From NCBI GenBank assembly GCA_944327625.1, contig CALVHL010000006.1:36697-100696 (forward strand): 64,000 nucleotides of DNA, read 5' to 3'. Made by a program: the position numbers and the translations under genes. The notes below the pieces were generated by a model. The model was not told the DNA's origin. It searched no databases and worked only from the letters and a program-made list of their open reading frames with translations. Origin of the DNA: an uncultured Clostridia bacterium. Its GTDB lineage: Bacteria > Bacillota > Clostridia > Christensenellales > Borkfalkiaceae. Shown one piece after another: positions 40,461 to 49,980 of this stretch. The first letter of the stretch is position 1. The number at the start of each line of letters is the position of its first letter.

Positions 40461-42731
40461 TCAGTTATTGTCGTCCTCGCCGTAGACGTCAAGCTCCTTG
40501 TCGTCGGTAATATCGACAAACATCTTGCGCTCCTCGCGGGAAGGTCTGTTGCGGTGACGCCTTACGAGCCATATCGTGAGGACGGTGACGCCTGCAATTA
40601 CCGCCAGGCCCGCAACGCACATACCTATTATGAAGAACACCTTGGAGACGGTGCTGAGCTTCTCCCACCAGGTCGAATCGTCCGTAGGATATGCCTGCAT
40701 GTATTCGGACCTGTAAGACTCTCTCAGCGCCTCCTCGTCATCCTCGCTCATTACGCCTGCGACGGTGTAATAGTAATCGGCAAAGTTGGCGGTGATCTTC
40801 TCGCCGTTGATCATCTTATAGTCGTCGGCATAGTCCGCCCAATCTTCCTCGACGTCGTAGAACTCGTGATAGATCTCGGCGGAGCGCGTCGAATAGAGAT
40901 ATTCTTCGCTCTTGTCCAGAATGTCGACGTAAGCCTGAATGAGCTCGTCGAGATAGCCCTCGTCGCGGGTGAAGTAGAGATATTTGAGCGCGTCGGAGAG
41001 ATACTGGTAAGCCGCCGAACCGTCGGCGTTGGTCTCGTCGTTATAGTCGTAGATCTTGTCGTTGACTTCCTCGAACTTCTCGTTGAGGTCGTTGATCTGC
41101 GAGTTGGTCATCATGTAGCCGCTATCCGTACCGAGGTCGCATGCCATGATGTAGTTATAGTCGGACATATTGTCCGTCTCGCTTGCGAAGAACAGCGTGT
41201 TGCCGACAAACTCCGGCATGAACCAGCCGCTCGCAATGTCGAGGTCGAGTATTCTTATGCCCCTGTAAGTCCAGGTTGCGTCCCAGGTGCTCTCCTCCGA
41301 AAGCTTGTTATAGTCGTCGCTGTCGCCGTCGATAGCTATCCTGTAAAGGGTGTAGCCGTTGCCGCCCGTCAGCGAATAATACATATAGAGGTGGCTCTCG
41401 GTGGCGGAGTTCTGCTCCTCCCTGATGTCGAGTATGGTTGCCGAAGCGTCGTCGGACAGCCTGAAAGAATTTTCAACCACGCCGTTTACGACTTCGCCGA
41501 CGGTGATGCCGTCAGAGCCCGCCAAAATTGCGCACAGTTTGCCGTTAATCTCGACATATTCGTAGGTGTTGGTATCCGAACCGTAGAGAAGGGGCGTGAG
41601 CGTGGAATTGGCGTAAATCGCGTCCCAGCTATCCTCTATTCTGCCGTCCGCCGCCGTGGGAATGGTCTCGTCCGTCAGGCGGTAGCTGTTGCCCGTGGTG
41701 CTGCCCGTACTGCTCGTGCGGGTGAAGATGAGCACGCCGTCCTCATAGCTCTTTAAGGAATATTTATATTCAGAGTTGTTGATCTTGTATTCGGTGTCCT
41801 TGCCCCATGCGAAGTTGAACTGGGTAAGTCTGCCCTCGGTCTCAATCTGCGTCTTGCCTATGCCGTCGAATACGAAATCGCCGAGGTTGACGTAGAGCGG
41901 ATCTTCCTCCGCGTCATAGTCGGTGACGTAGGAGAAATCGTACTCTCTGGGGCTTTCGGTTGCGTCCGCCCTTACCCTGTAGAGCTGATTATAGCTCATC
42001 GAAATGCTGTTGCTTGAACCGAGGTACTGCGTAACGCCCATGGTGTAATAGACGTAGGGATTTTCCGCGTCGGCGGTATCGAAGACGTATTCCGAGACGT
42101 TATATGCAAGCAGGGTATTTTCCTTGGTCTCGCAGTTTACCGAGTGAATGTTGGTCGTCGTGCTGCCGTATAAGCTCTCGCTTATCGCGTAGAGGATATA
42201 CACCGTGCCGTCGACCTCGACATAGCGATAGTCCACGGTATTGTCGGTGCTCTGCCAGAAATAGTCGGACATGGTCTCGGAGCCGTCGAGCGAGGTGCGC
42301 TTGAAGTCGAGCTGGCTGTTGAGCACTTCGCCGTCGGCGTTCATCTCGATCGTAGGCGTGGTGTAATAGATATAGTCGTCGTAGATGTAGATGCCCGCGT
42401 CATGGCTGCCCGAATAGACGACGAGGGGCACGATAGTCTGGCTGTTGCGGTAGTTGCCTTCCTCGATGTCGGACTTTGCAAGTCTCTGGATAGAGCCCTT
42501 TACTACTTCGCCGAAGGTATTGTCGTCGGTATTGGACGCTACGCCGTTGACGAAATAGACGTAGTCGCCGGTTTCGACGAGGAAGCCGCCGTTGCTGCTT
42601 ACGTTGTCGGCAGTCGTGTCCTTATCGACGCCCGTGCGCTTGTAATTGTTGCACGCGGGTGCGATGACGAGCGAGAATGCGGAAATTGTAGCAATCGCCG
42701 CGCATATAATTTTAGTGAACCTTTTACGCAT
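40461..42731 (-). CDS. Large extracellular membrane-anchored protein, unknown function
   Basis: 756 residues. An N-terminal signal sequence (IICAAIATISAFSLVIAPAC) has a Cys at its end but not a canonical lipobox. A large extracellular part is rich in Tyr, Asp, Ser and Thr with repeated strand pairs such as YVYFVNGVAS, DYIYYTTPTIEM and TVYILYAISE, resembling beta-propeller (DUF5050-like) blades. A Tyr/Asp-rich helical segment follows. The C-terminal membrane helix (VFFIIGMCVAGLAVIAGVTV) precedes a basic cytoplasmic tail. No enzyme motif is seen. Promoter TTGCGT-N17-TATAAT at 42826-42798. Confidence 0.78.
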   Translation of the reverse strand: MRKRFTKIICAAIATISAFSLVIAPACNNYKRTGVDKDTTADNVSSNGGFLVETGDYVYFVNGVASNTDDNTFGEVVKGSIQRLAKSDIEEGNYRNSQTIVPLVVYSGSHDAGIYIYDDYIYYTTPTIEMNADGEVLNSQLDFKRTSLDGSETMSDYFWQSTDNTVDYRYVEVDGTVYILYAISESLYGSTTTNIHSVNCETKENTLLAYNVSEYVFDTADAENPYVYYTMGVTQYLGSSNSISMSYNQLYRVRADATESPREYDFSYVTDYDAEEDPLYVNLGDFVFDGIGKTQIETEGRLTQFNFAWGKDTEYKINNSEYKYSLKSYEDGVLIFTRTSSTGSTTGNSYRLTDETIPTAADGRIEDSWDAIYANSTLTPLLYGSDTNTYEYVEINGKLCAILAGSDGITVGEVVNGVVENSFRLSDDASATILDIREEQNSATESHLYMYYSLTGGNGYTLYRIAIDGDSDDYNKLSEESTWDATWTYRGIRILDLDIASGWFMPEFVGNTLFFASETDNMSDYNYIMACDLGTDSGYMMTNSQINDLNEKFEEVNDKIYDYNDETNADGSAAYQYLSDALKYLYFTRDEGYLDELIQAYVDILDKSEEYLYSTRSAEIYHEFYDVEEDWADYADDYKMINGEKITANFADYYYTVAGVMSEDDEEALRESYRSEYMQAYPTDDSTWWEKLSTVSKVFFIIGMCVAGLAVIAGVTVLTIWLVRRHRNRPSREERKMFVDITDDKELDVYGEDDNN

Positions 42732-42797
42732 AAAATCCTCGGATAGGTTGTTGTTTGTTTTCTCGACAAATCAATAACACTTTGTCTATACTCAGTT

Positions 42798-42826
42798 ATT
42801 ATACAACAACCGCGCATTTAACGCAA
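42798..42826 (-). promoter_or_regulatory. Promoter of the 756-residue protein gene
   Basis: TTGCGT (42826-42821), 17-nt spacer, TATAAT (42803-42798). Leader of about 60 nt with SD GAGGAT. Confidence 0.6.
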
Positions 42827-42904
42827 TAAAAAACGGCGCGATTTAATCAAAAAAATAAGACAAGGAGCATATATTTCACGGAAAACTTTGCAATTCTCAA
42901 TCTT

Positions 42905-43120
42905 TTGAAAGCGCTTGCGGGCGCACAGCCCGAGCCCGACGCAAAGGATGGCGACGCGGCGGCGAGTGCGCCCGCCGCGCCCGCCCCTCCCTCGGCAGAG
43001 CCGCCTCCGTCCTACGACGGCACGGGCAGGGCGGTAATGCAGGACCTCCTCATAAACCACGACAGGATAGCCAGCCGAGCGCGCAGACGCGCTTCGTCGC
43101 CGCATACTCCCCGCCCTTAG
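42905..43120 (+). CDS. Small Pro/Ala-rich protein, start codon uncertain
   Basis: At least 71 residues. A hydrophobic/amphipathic N-terminal helix (AILNLLKALAGA in the extended frame), a Pro/Ala/Glu-rich linker and a basic C-terminus (NHDRIASRARRRASS) resemble small hypothetical proteins of gut Clostridia. TTG 42905 is the first usual start, but the clear SD AAGGAG (42862-42867) lies 37 nt before it. In the extended frame, the codons after that SD are ATA-TAT-TTC-ACG with no ATG/GTG/TTG. So the real start may be non-canonical, or this copy is decaying. Confidence 0.45.
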   Translation: MKALAGAQPEPDAKDGDAAASAPAAPAPPSAEPPPSYDGTGRAVMQDLLINHDRIASRARRRASSPHTPRP

Positions 43121-43208
43121 CAAGTTTCGCGGCGCACACGGGCGGCATTATGCGGAAAAGAAAAGCGCAATAAGAGCAGAAAAAGCGGCATTGTGCGAAA
43201 AAGAAAAA

Positions 43209-43243
43209 GCGCCCGAAGCGCATAAACTATGCGCTTCGGGCGC
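43209..43243 (-). terminator. Terminator of the phosphofructokinase gene
   Basis: A perfect 16-bp stem beginning GCGCCCGAAGCGCATA with a 3-nt loop, followed by TTTTTCTTTTT on the minus strand. Confidence 0.9.
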
Positions 43244-43292
43244 GTGTAACCCAAAGTAAATTCCCCCTTTGCGGCTTTAAACGCCGAAAGGC

Positions 43293-44516
43293 TTACTTTT
43301 CAAGCCTTAAATGGCGGGGAAGTCCGTCAACCCAGAGCGGCGTAATCTCCGACTGAATGAGCGGGCGGATATAATGAATGAGCTCTGCCGTGACGTAAGT
43401 GCCGTCCTCGGTTATCCAGTTGTCGGGCACTTTCTTTTCGACGTTTGCAATGTCGCTGACGTTGGCGAGTTCGGTTATGCACATATACGGATCTTCCGAA
43501 ACCCTTTTAAGGCAGGCAACCATGCCCGTCTTGCCCTCGAACGCCGCCTTTACCGCCGCGCCTGCCGAGTTGAACGCCTCGGTCACGTCTATGCGCGAGG
43601 TTATGTGAGCGGCGCAGCGCTGCAACGACGACAGCTCTATCGCCCTCGTCTTTACGCCGTACTTTTCTGCAACCTTGCCCGCGAGGTATCTCGCCGTGCC
43701 GGCAAGCTGTTTATGTCCGAATGCGTCGACATAGTCGACGTGATCTGCAAGTTCGCAGACGTATCTGCCGTCGGCAACCTTAACACCCTCCGAAACGGCG
43801 ATGACGAGCGAGCGGTTTTCTTTGAGCTTTTCGCCCGTCTTTTCAAGGAATTTGTCGACGTCGAAAACTCTTTCAGGGAGATAAATCATGTCGACGCCTT
43901 CACAGTCCTCGCCCTTTGCGAGCGCCGCAGCAGCCGTCAGCCAGCCTGCGTTACGTCCCATTACCTCTATTACGGAGACTACGGGATAGTCATATACGAG
44001 GCCGTCGCGTATTATTTCCTTGGTGGTTGCGGCAATATACTTTGCGGCAGAGCCGTAGCCGGGAGTGTGGTCGGTTATGGCGAGGTCGTTGTCAATCGTC
44101 TTGGGACAGCCCATGAAGCGTATGGGGCTGCCTATCTTCGCGCCGTATTTCGACAGCTTGTCAATCGTATCCATAGAGTCGTTGCCGCCGATATAGAAGA
44201 ACGCATATATATCAAGTTCTTTGAGCGTTGCGAATATCTGGTCGTAAGTCTTTTCGTTGCCCTCTATCTTAGGCAGCTTATAGCGGCAGGAGCCGAGGAA
44301 GGACGACGGCGTCCTCTTTAAAAGGTCCATATCGAGATCGTTCTTGATCTGTTTGGAGAGGTCGACTATATCCTTATCGAGAAGCCCCTTAATTCCGTGC
44401 ACCATTCCGTAGACGGTATCCGCGCCCCTGTCCTTTGCCGTCTTGAACACGCCGAGAAGGCTGGCGTTGATTACGGCTGTAGGGCCGCCCGACTGACCGA
44501 CTATTACATTTTTCAT
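43293..44516 (-). CDS. pfp: 6-phosphofructokinase, pyrophosphate-dependent type
   Basis: 407 residues. It phosphorylates fructose-6-phosphate in glycolysis, reversibly if PPi is the donor. The N-terminal loop is VGQSGGPTAVINASL. The phosphoryl-donor motif reads GGNDSMDT near residue 105 (ATP enzymes have GGDGS), and the catalytic motif is PKTIDNDL near residue 130; the Lys there is the hallmark of PPi-dependent enzymes. The later MGRNAGWLTAAAAL motif binds the sugar phosphate. SD GGGGG stands 9 nt upstream. Confidence 0.92.
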   Translation of the reverse strand: MKNVIVGQSGGPTAVINASLLGVFKTAKDRGADTVYGMVHGIKGLLDKDIVDLSKQIKNDLDMDLLKRTPSSFLGSCRYKLPKIEGNEKTYDQIFATLKELDIYAFFYIGGNDSMDTIDKLSKYGAKIGSPIRFMGCPKTIDNDLAITDHTPGYGSAAKYIAATTKEIIRDGLVYDYPVVSVIEVMGRNAGWLTAAAALAKGEDCEGVDMIYLPERVFDVDKFLEKTGEKLKENRSLVIAVSEGVKVADGRYVCELADHVDYVDAFGHKQLAGTARYLAGKVAEKYGVKTRAIELSSLQRCAAHITSRIDVTEAFNSAGAAVKAAFEGKTGMVACLKRVSEDPYMCITELANVSDIANVEKKVPDNWITEDGTYVTAELIHYIRPLIQSEITPLWVDGLPRHLRLEK

Positions 44517-44576
44517 TCCTTTATCCCCCTTGCTTTACAGCAAAAAATTAAACGGCATACGCTGTATACCTCATTT

Positions 44577-44605
44577 ATTATACAATACCCTGAGGTGAAA
44601 ATCAA
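44577..44605 (-). promoter_or_regulatory. Promoter of the phosphofructokinase gene
   Basis: TTGATT (44605-44600), 17-nt spacer, TATAAT (44582-44577). Confidence 0.7.
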
Positions 44606-44726
44606 TATGTAATTGTAAAAAAATTACAAAAAATGTTTTAAGTTGTAACTATAATTGTCTATATTGCCTTACCGCTCGCCCCGCCGACGGCTTCTGCCGC
44701 CGCAGCCGCACCCGCACGGCAAAGGT

Positions 44727-44750
44727 TAAGGGCGCGCCTTGCGGCGCGCC
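44727..44750 (-). terminator. GC-rich hairpin after the pectinesterase-like gene
   Basis: GGGCGCGCC / GGCGCGCCC with a TTGC loop, followed by TTAACCTTT on the minus strand. The T-run is imperfect. Confidence 0.5.
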
Positions 44751-44776
44751 CCATTCACCATTGTTTTGTATTACCG

Positions 44777-47700
44777 TCAGATTTCAACCTTGACAGTTGC
44801 AGAAGTTATGCAATAGTTACTCTTTCCCTCTACGGTATTGGAACTGAACCTGATTTTTGTAAATGCAGTCGTGCTTTCGATAACGCCGCCATTGTCAAGT
44901 ACAAATTCGCCGTTGAGCTTTGACTTTGTAACCTTTCCGTTGATTGTGCCTACCACATTGCCCGCGTCGTCAAGAAGATCAATCTTTACAAGCGCATAAT
45001 CGTTGCCCGTCGCCTTCGTAAAGCCCGTCATGGAAACAGTAGCCTTTGTGCAAGCTTTATCAAGCGTAAGGACAATTGCCTTACCAGCCGCGTCAACCTG
45101 CGCACCCGTAACCGCAACGGCATCATCGCTCGTTGCCGATCCGACATTGCTTGCGTCCCAAACCGATGCGTTATCGCCGCCGTAAGTATAGGTATAAGTC
45201 CATTCGGTCTCCTCAAAATTTACGCTAAATCCGCTTATATAGAGGTTTTGTCCTGCCGTGCGCTGAATTGTCACGGCACCCGTCTCGGTTACGGTATAGG
45301 TTGCAACCTTATTTACGGGCGTTACGCTCTCGCCGTTGATCATTAAGGGCGTATCGTCATAGGTATTAACCGTTATGACAGCGCCTTCAAGGGTATAGAA
45401 CTTGATATATGCCGCATCGCCGTTAAACCTGAGCCATGAATTGTTGACAACGCAGTTGCTGAACTCTACAAGCGAGGTCGACTGTTCCGCCGTTCCTTCA
45501 GCTTTGTCGCCCTGAGTATAGGTATAAGTATAGTCCTCAGTTATGGGAACAATTACCTGAAGGCTTGTGAGATAGAGCTGCTTCTTGTCCTTGGCGATCG
45601 AAAGCACGAGCGTGCCGTCCTCTGCCACAGTATAGGTATAAGTGCAGTCGCCCGAAGCCTTGTCGTATGCGCCGTTTGCCGTTACGTCTTTGCCATTGAG
45701 CGTCAATGCAAGTTCGTTGTCGTACGTGACAAAATTGAGGATAGAGCCCGCAGTAACTTCGAGAGCTATGGTTGCGTCACCCGTAAGTTTATAGTACTTA
45801 CTGCCGTCGTTGTGCTTTACGAACGAGCCATTTTCACCCGCAGATATGAGCATAAGTCCGATGAGCTTGGAAGAACCAGCAGTAAGTTCTTCATAATCGC
45901 TGTTGCCGAAGGTATATTTTACGGTCTCATAAATCGTAAGGTCTTCGGGCATAGCTTCCGTAACCGTAATATTGACCGTCTTGGTGAGCGTTTCGCCGTA
46001 CTTGACAGTTATGGTCGTCGAACCCTGTTTGAGGCCGCTGACTACGCCGTCCGAATAGGTTGCCACCGTGGGATCTGCTACGGTTATTTCAAGCGCCTTG
46101 TCGGGTGCATTCCAAGGGGTGACGCTTATCCACAGTTCGGCGGTCTTGCCCTCCTCCACGCTTACGCTGTCGGAAGATACATAGATGTCCGTAACGGCGT
46201 CCGCCTTAGTCGAAAGCGCGAGGAGCGCGGTGAGTGCCGCGTCGCAATCCCACGCCGCAGACCACGTGCACTTGCCGTTTACAGCCGCGAATATGTTGGA
46301 CTTATTATAGTTTGCCGCCTGCTCCTCGGTGAGGATCGAGCCGCCCGTAACCGCTTCGGTTATAGCGCCCGCGCCCGTCGAGCCGTACTCGACAAAGTCT
46401 GCGTTCTGAGGCAGGTTGCCGCTCATATCGTACCAGCGCGATTTTGCGCTGCCGTCATAAGCGAGCGTAGAGTAAGCAGCCGAGAAGTTACAATTGATAT
46501 ATGCAACAGTTGCCGACGCGCCCCAAGGTCTGCCGAGCGACATAGAGCCGTCTTTGAGCGTTCCGTCATCGGTGAGCTCGCATTCGTAGAAGATATAGCC
46601 ATAGTCGGGCTTGTTGGTCGCATCAGCCTTCATAGCCGTGACGTAACCGTTGTTGTTCTCCTGCTTGGTCGACTTATTTATCGCCTTTATGGTGCAGTTG
46701 TCGAAGAATGCAAGTCCGTTAGAATTGCCGAATATGAAGTCGATATTGCCGTCGATCTGCGTGTTGTAGAAATATGCTCTGCCGCTCTTTAAGTAAAGGG
46801 TATCCTGATTGCCGTACAGATAGCTGTTTGCAATGACTGCCTGATCGCCGTTAATGGTAAGCGCAAGTCCCTGAGGCGAAGATTCCTTCGACGCGTCGTT
46901 GATATAGTCGAAGTCGTTTCTTATCTCCATATTATACGCCTTGAAGCCCGTGCCGTTGACGTGCAGGGTTGCGCAGTCGAGGCCGTAAACCGAACCATCG
47001 ACGACATTTACGGTCGATTCGACAGCCGAATAGGTAAGTATCGACTTGCCGACGCCCTCGCCGATAAGGGTGAGGTTATCGAGAGAAGTCGTAACCTTTT
47101 CGTTATAAGTGCCCTCGGCAACGTATATTACCTTGGTTACGCCGCTTTCAAGCTTGCAGCCTTCGAGGAAGTCGATAGCGTCGGTCAGGTTGCTGAACGT
47201 CTCGACGCCCGCAACTTCCGTGCCTTCCGCCTGATCGAACGACGCGTCTACGTTGACGTAAACCTTGCCGTCCACGGGTACGGGTATGCTGCCGAGTACG
47301 TCAATCTCTACCGCAACCGCTTCATAGCTGCCGTAAGAGATGAGAACAGTATAATTGCCGACGGCGTTCAGGTTATAGTCGCCCGCTATATCATACTGGT
47401 CGGCGGCGAGTTCTTCCTCAACTCCGTCACTCCAGACCGCCTTGACTACGAGGTTTTCCTTATCGAGCTTGTCGCCCACCCTGTAAACGTGAGTCATGAA
47501 CTCGTCATATACCTTGAAGCCCGTCTCGGAAACTACGGTGACGGTATAGGTATCCGTCTTGCTATCGTCTTCGAGCGATTTTACGGTTATCGTATAGGTG
47601 CCCGCCGTATCGCTCTTGAAGTCGGTCGAAATTACTTCATAGTCCACGCCCTCTGCAAGCACGAGCATGACGCCGTCCGAATAGGTGCCCATTACTACGA

Positions 47701-49297
47701 GCCCTGCCGAACTGAACGCTTCGCCCTGCTTGAACCTTACGGTGGCGTTGCCCGCATTTGCGTCAATAGTCGTTATGGTTGCATCTTCGCTCTTGCTGTT
47801 GGTCGAAGCGGATTTGAGGCGATAGTCGCCCTCATCTATCGTCCAGACATTCTCGAAGTCGAAGCCGAGCGTGTCGCGAAGATATTCCGCGCTGTCCGTG
47901 CCGACGCCCGTCGCGCCCGTCACGGTAACGCCCGCAACGGCGACGATATTTTCATAGCTGCTTGCCGCGGGTGCAGACTTTGCAATAAGCGCGCTGTTAG
48001 AGCTTACTATGAGCACGTTCTTGACGGTCAGCGAAGTGCAAGCGCCGTTGCCCGAAATTATTGCGTTGTTGGTGGGGTTGTTTACCGTACAGTCGATTAC
48101 CGCATTTTCAACCGAGACGGTTGCGCCCGCACGCGTACGACCTGCAATGAGTGCGCCGTTGCCCTTAGAGCCCGCAAGTTCGCCCGCAACGTCGAGGTCT
48201 TTGAAGCTTATGGTCGTAGTGCCCACGATATCGCCGACGAGCAGACCGCCGTACTGCGAACAGGAAGCAATACAGCCGTTCTTGGTCGTTATCTCGGAAA
48301 TGGTTATATTAGCGGTCTTTTCATTTCTCGCAAACAGAAGTCCCGCATAATTGCCTGTCGTCGAAACCGAGCAGGAATTGAACTCTATCTTGGAGATAGT
48401 GCTCGTACCCTCGCAGGTACCCGCAAGAATACCCGCCGACTCGCTGCCCGAAGTTACCGAGCAGTTGAGGAACTTGACGTTCTGAACGGTGCCGTCGCTT
48501 ATGGTCTTGCAGAGAAGTCCGACCTTGGAAGTTCCCGCCGCGTAGGTCGCGTTCTTTATGGTATAGCCGTTGCCGTCAAATACCACTCCCGCGCCTATTA
48601 CCGCCTTAGCATCGTCCTCGATGGCAATTCCGCTAAGATCGATGTCGTTTGTCAGTTTATATGTACCCGAAAGGTTCTGGTTTAATCTGAATGCGAGGAA
48701 GTCTTCGACCGTCGAGATCTGGGTTACGCCCTCCTCATAGCCGCAGACGTCGCACTTTCCGTCGCCGTTTTCATCGACGTGCGCGGCAAAGTCTATGCCG
48801 TCGGTCGTGTCGTCGCAGGTAGGCAGGCGCCAATGTCCCGTCTCGTCCTTTGCCGTGAACTCGTCCGAATAGGTGTGCTCGTGCGGCTTCTCCATTTCAT
48901 AGCCGCAGACGTCGCACTTTCCGTCGCCGTTTTCATCGACGTGCGCGGCAAAGTCTATGCCGTCGGTCGTGTCGTCGCAGGTGGGCAGGCGCCAGTGTCC
49001 CGTTTCGTCCTTTGCCGTGAACTCGTCAGAATATGTGTGCTCGTGTGCGGGCGGCTCTTCATCCATCTGATAGTCGCAGACGTCGCACTTGCCGTCGTCG
49101 TTTGCGTCGACGTGATTTCCGAGGTCTTTCTTCTCGTCTGCGTGTTCGCAGGTGGCTGCATGCCAGTGCTGCGTTTCGCTGGTCTTCCAGTTCTCCTCGT
49201 CGAAGGTGTGCTTATGGCACCCTGCGAGACCGAACGCGCCGACCGATACCGTACTTGCAATGACAAACACGGAAAGTAACTTTGTCAGTCTGTTCAT
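44777..49297 (-). CDS. Pectinesterase-like surface lipoprotein with Cys/His repeats and Ig-like domains
   Basis: 1506 residues. The signal peptide ends in the lipobox LAGC (Cys27), so it should be lipid-anchored outside the membrane. Next are three His/Trp/Cys units of about 54 residues; two are nearly identical and contain GHWRLPTCDD and DENGDGKCDVCGYE. Then come a right-handed beta-helix-like region with GLUG-type repeats, Ig-like domains, and a pectin methylesterase domain. The family motifs are GNQDTLYL (about residue 828), IDFIFGNS (about 852) and LGRPWGAS (about 925); the two Asp and the Arg of the active site are present. The C-terminal part has Ig-like (Big_2-type) and carbohydrate-binding-like beta domains. 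It probably de-esterifies plant pectin at the cell surface. Confidence 0.85.
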   Translation of the reverse strand: MNRLTKLLSVFVIASTVSVGAFGLAGCHKHTFDEENWKTSETQHWHAATCEHADEKKDLGNHVDANDDGKCDVCDYQMDEEPPAHEHTYSDEFTAKDETGHWRLPTCDDTTDGIDFAAHVDENGDGKCDVCGYEMEKPHEHTYSDEFTAKDETGHWRLPTCDDTTDGIDFAAHVDENGDGKCDVCGYEEGVTQISTVEDFLAFRLNQNLSGTYKLTNDIDLSGIAIEDDAKAVIGAGVVFDGNGYTIKNATYAAGTSKVGLLCKTISDGTVQNVKFLNCSVTSGSESAGILAGTCEGTSTISKIEFNSCSVSTTGNYAGLLFARNEKTANITISEITTKNGCIASCSQYGGLLVGDIVGTTTISFKDLDVAGELAGSKGNGALIAGRTRAGATVSVENAVIDCTVNNPTNNAIISGNGACTSLTVKNVLIVSSNSALIAKSAPAASSYENIVAVAGVTVTGATGVGTDSAEYLRDTLGFDFENVWTIDEGDYRLKSASTNSKSEDATITTIDANAGNATVRFKQGEAFSSAGLVVMGTYSDGVMLVLAEGVDYEVISTDFKSDTAGTYTITVKSLEDDSKTDTYTVTVVSETGFKVYDEFMTHVYRVGDKLDKENLVVKAVWSDGVEEELAADQYDIAGDYNLNAVGNYTVLISYGSYEAVAVEIDVLGSIPVPVDGKVYVNVDASFDQAEGTEVAGVETFSNLTDAIDFLEGCKLESGVTKVIYVAEGTYNEKVTTSLDNLTLIGEGVGKSILTYSAVESTVNVVDGSVYGLDCATLHVNGTGFKAYNMEIRNDFDYINDASKESSPQGLALTINGDQAVIANSYLYGNQDTLYLKSGRAYFYNTQIDGNIDFIFGNSNGLAFFDNCTIKAINKSTKQENNNGYVTAMKADATNKPDYGYIFYECELTDDGTLKDGSMSLGRPWGASATVAYINCNFSAAYSTLAYDGSAKSRWYDMSGNLPQNADFVEYGSTGAGAITEAVTGGSILTEEQAANYNKSNIFAAVNGKCTWSAAWDCDAALTALLALSTKADAVTDIYVSSDSVSVEEGKTAELWISVTPWNAPDKALEITVADPTVATYSDGVVSGLKQGSTTITVKYGETLTKTVNITVTEAMPEDLTIYETVKYTFGNSDYEELTAGSSKLIGLMLISAGENGSFVKHNDGSKYYKLTGDATIALEVTAGSILNFVTYDNELALTLNGKDVTANGAYDKASGDCTYTYTVAEDGTLVLSIAKDKKQLYLTSLQVIVPITEDYTYTYTQGDKAEGTAEQSTSLVEFSNCVVNNSWLRFNGDAAYIKFYTLEGAVITVNTYDDTPLMINGESVTPVNKVATYTVTETGAVTIQRTAGQNLYISGFSVNFEETEWTYTYTYGGDNASVWDASNVGSATSDDAVAVTGAQVDAAGKAIVLTLDKACTKATVSMTGFTKATGNDYALVKIDLLDDAGNVVGTINGKVTKSKLNGEFVLDNGGVIESTTAFTKIRFSSNTVEGKSNYCITSATVKVEI
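48735..49043 (-). repeat. Tandem 162-bp coding repeat in the pectinesterase-like gene
   Basis: Two nearly identical units (about 48735-48882 and 48897-49043; period 162 nt, 54 codons) encode the His/Cys module with GDGKCDVCGYE. A third, diverged unit lies upstream near 49060-49200. The few differences are mostly synonymous. Confidence 0.8.
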
Positions 49298-49357
49298 TCT
49301 TTTCTCCCCTTAACCGCCCCGCATAGCACACGGAGCAATTATAATATTGATAGAATA

Positions 49358-49386
49358 ATTATACGAAATTATTTGTGTACAGTCAA
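49358..49386 (-). promoter_or_regulatory. Promoter of the pectinesterase-like gene
   Basis: TTGACT (49386-49381), 17-nt spacer, TATAAT (49363-49358). The leader is about 55 nt with SD AAGGGGAG. Confidence 0.75.
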
Positions 49387-49501
49387 TAACAATCGGGAAA
49401 AAATTTAACCTTTTTTGTAATCCCTGAACAGGAGACGGGCATTATTTTGCTTGAAAGGCCCACAAAGCCGCCCCATAGAGCAGAAAGATCAAAGAACAAA
49501 A

Positions 49502-49527
49502 AAAGGTACCGCATAAGCGATACCTTT
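49502..49527 (-). terminator. Terminator of rplM-rpsI
   Basis: AAAGGTAtCGC / GCGgTACCTTT stem with loop TTAT, followed by TTTTTT on the minus strand. Confidence 0.85.
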
Positions 49528-49549
49528 GAAAATACATATTTTTCCGCAA

Positions 49550-49963
49550 TTATCTCTTGGAGAACTGAGGAGCGCGACGAGCCTTTTTGAGACCGTACTT
49601 CTTTCTCTCCTTGACTCTCGGATCGCGGGTTAAGAAGCCTTCCTTTTTGAGGGCGGGACGGCAATCGGGTTCTGCCTGAAGCAGAGCGCGCGCAATGCCG
49701 AGACGGATAGCGCCTGCCTGACCGGTATAGCCGCCGCCGTATACGTTGACCATTACGTCGTACTTGCCTTCAACGCCGAGAAGCGCAAGGGGCTGCTTTA
49801 CCTGATACTGCACGAGCGCCTGAGGGAAGTAATCTTCAAAAGCCCTGTCATTTATAACGATAGTGCCGCTTCCTGCGGGAATGAGACGTACCCTGGCAAT
49901 TGCCTTCTTTCTTCTGCCCGTTCCCCAAAACTGCAACTTTTTCTTTAAATTAGCCTTAGCCAT
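49550..49963 (-). CDS. rpsI: 30S ribosomal protein S9
   Basis: 137 residues, normal length. [32 protein letters not shown] and the conserved C-terminus [12 protein letters not shown] are diagnostic. The C-terminal Arg reaches the P-site tRNA. It follows rplM by 17 nt, the standard pair. Confidence 0.98.
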   Translation of the reverse strand: MAKANLKKKLQFWGTGRRKKAIARVRLIPAGSGTIVINDRAFEDYFPQALVQYQVKQPLALLGVEGKYDVMVNVYGGGYTGQAGAIRLGIARALLQAEPDCRPALKKEGFLTRDPRVKERKKYGLKKARRAPQFSKR

Positions 49964-49980
49964 ATTCCTTACCTCTTACC

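Noticed and set aside
42818..43123. 101-codon minus-strand frame upstream of the 756-residue protein gene
   Set aside because: It crosses that gene's promoter, has no SD, and is Arg-rich antisense to the better-supported small plus-strand frame.
46961..48685. 574-codon plus-strand open frame opposite the pectinesterase-like gene
   Set aside because: Same reason: antisense shadow of a repeat-rich GC-biased gene, no SD and no recognisable domain.
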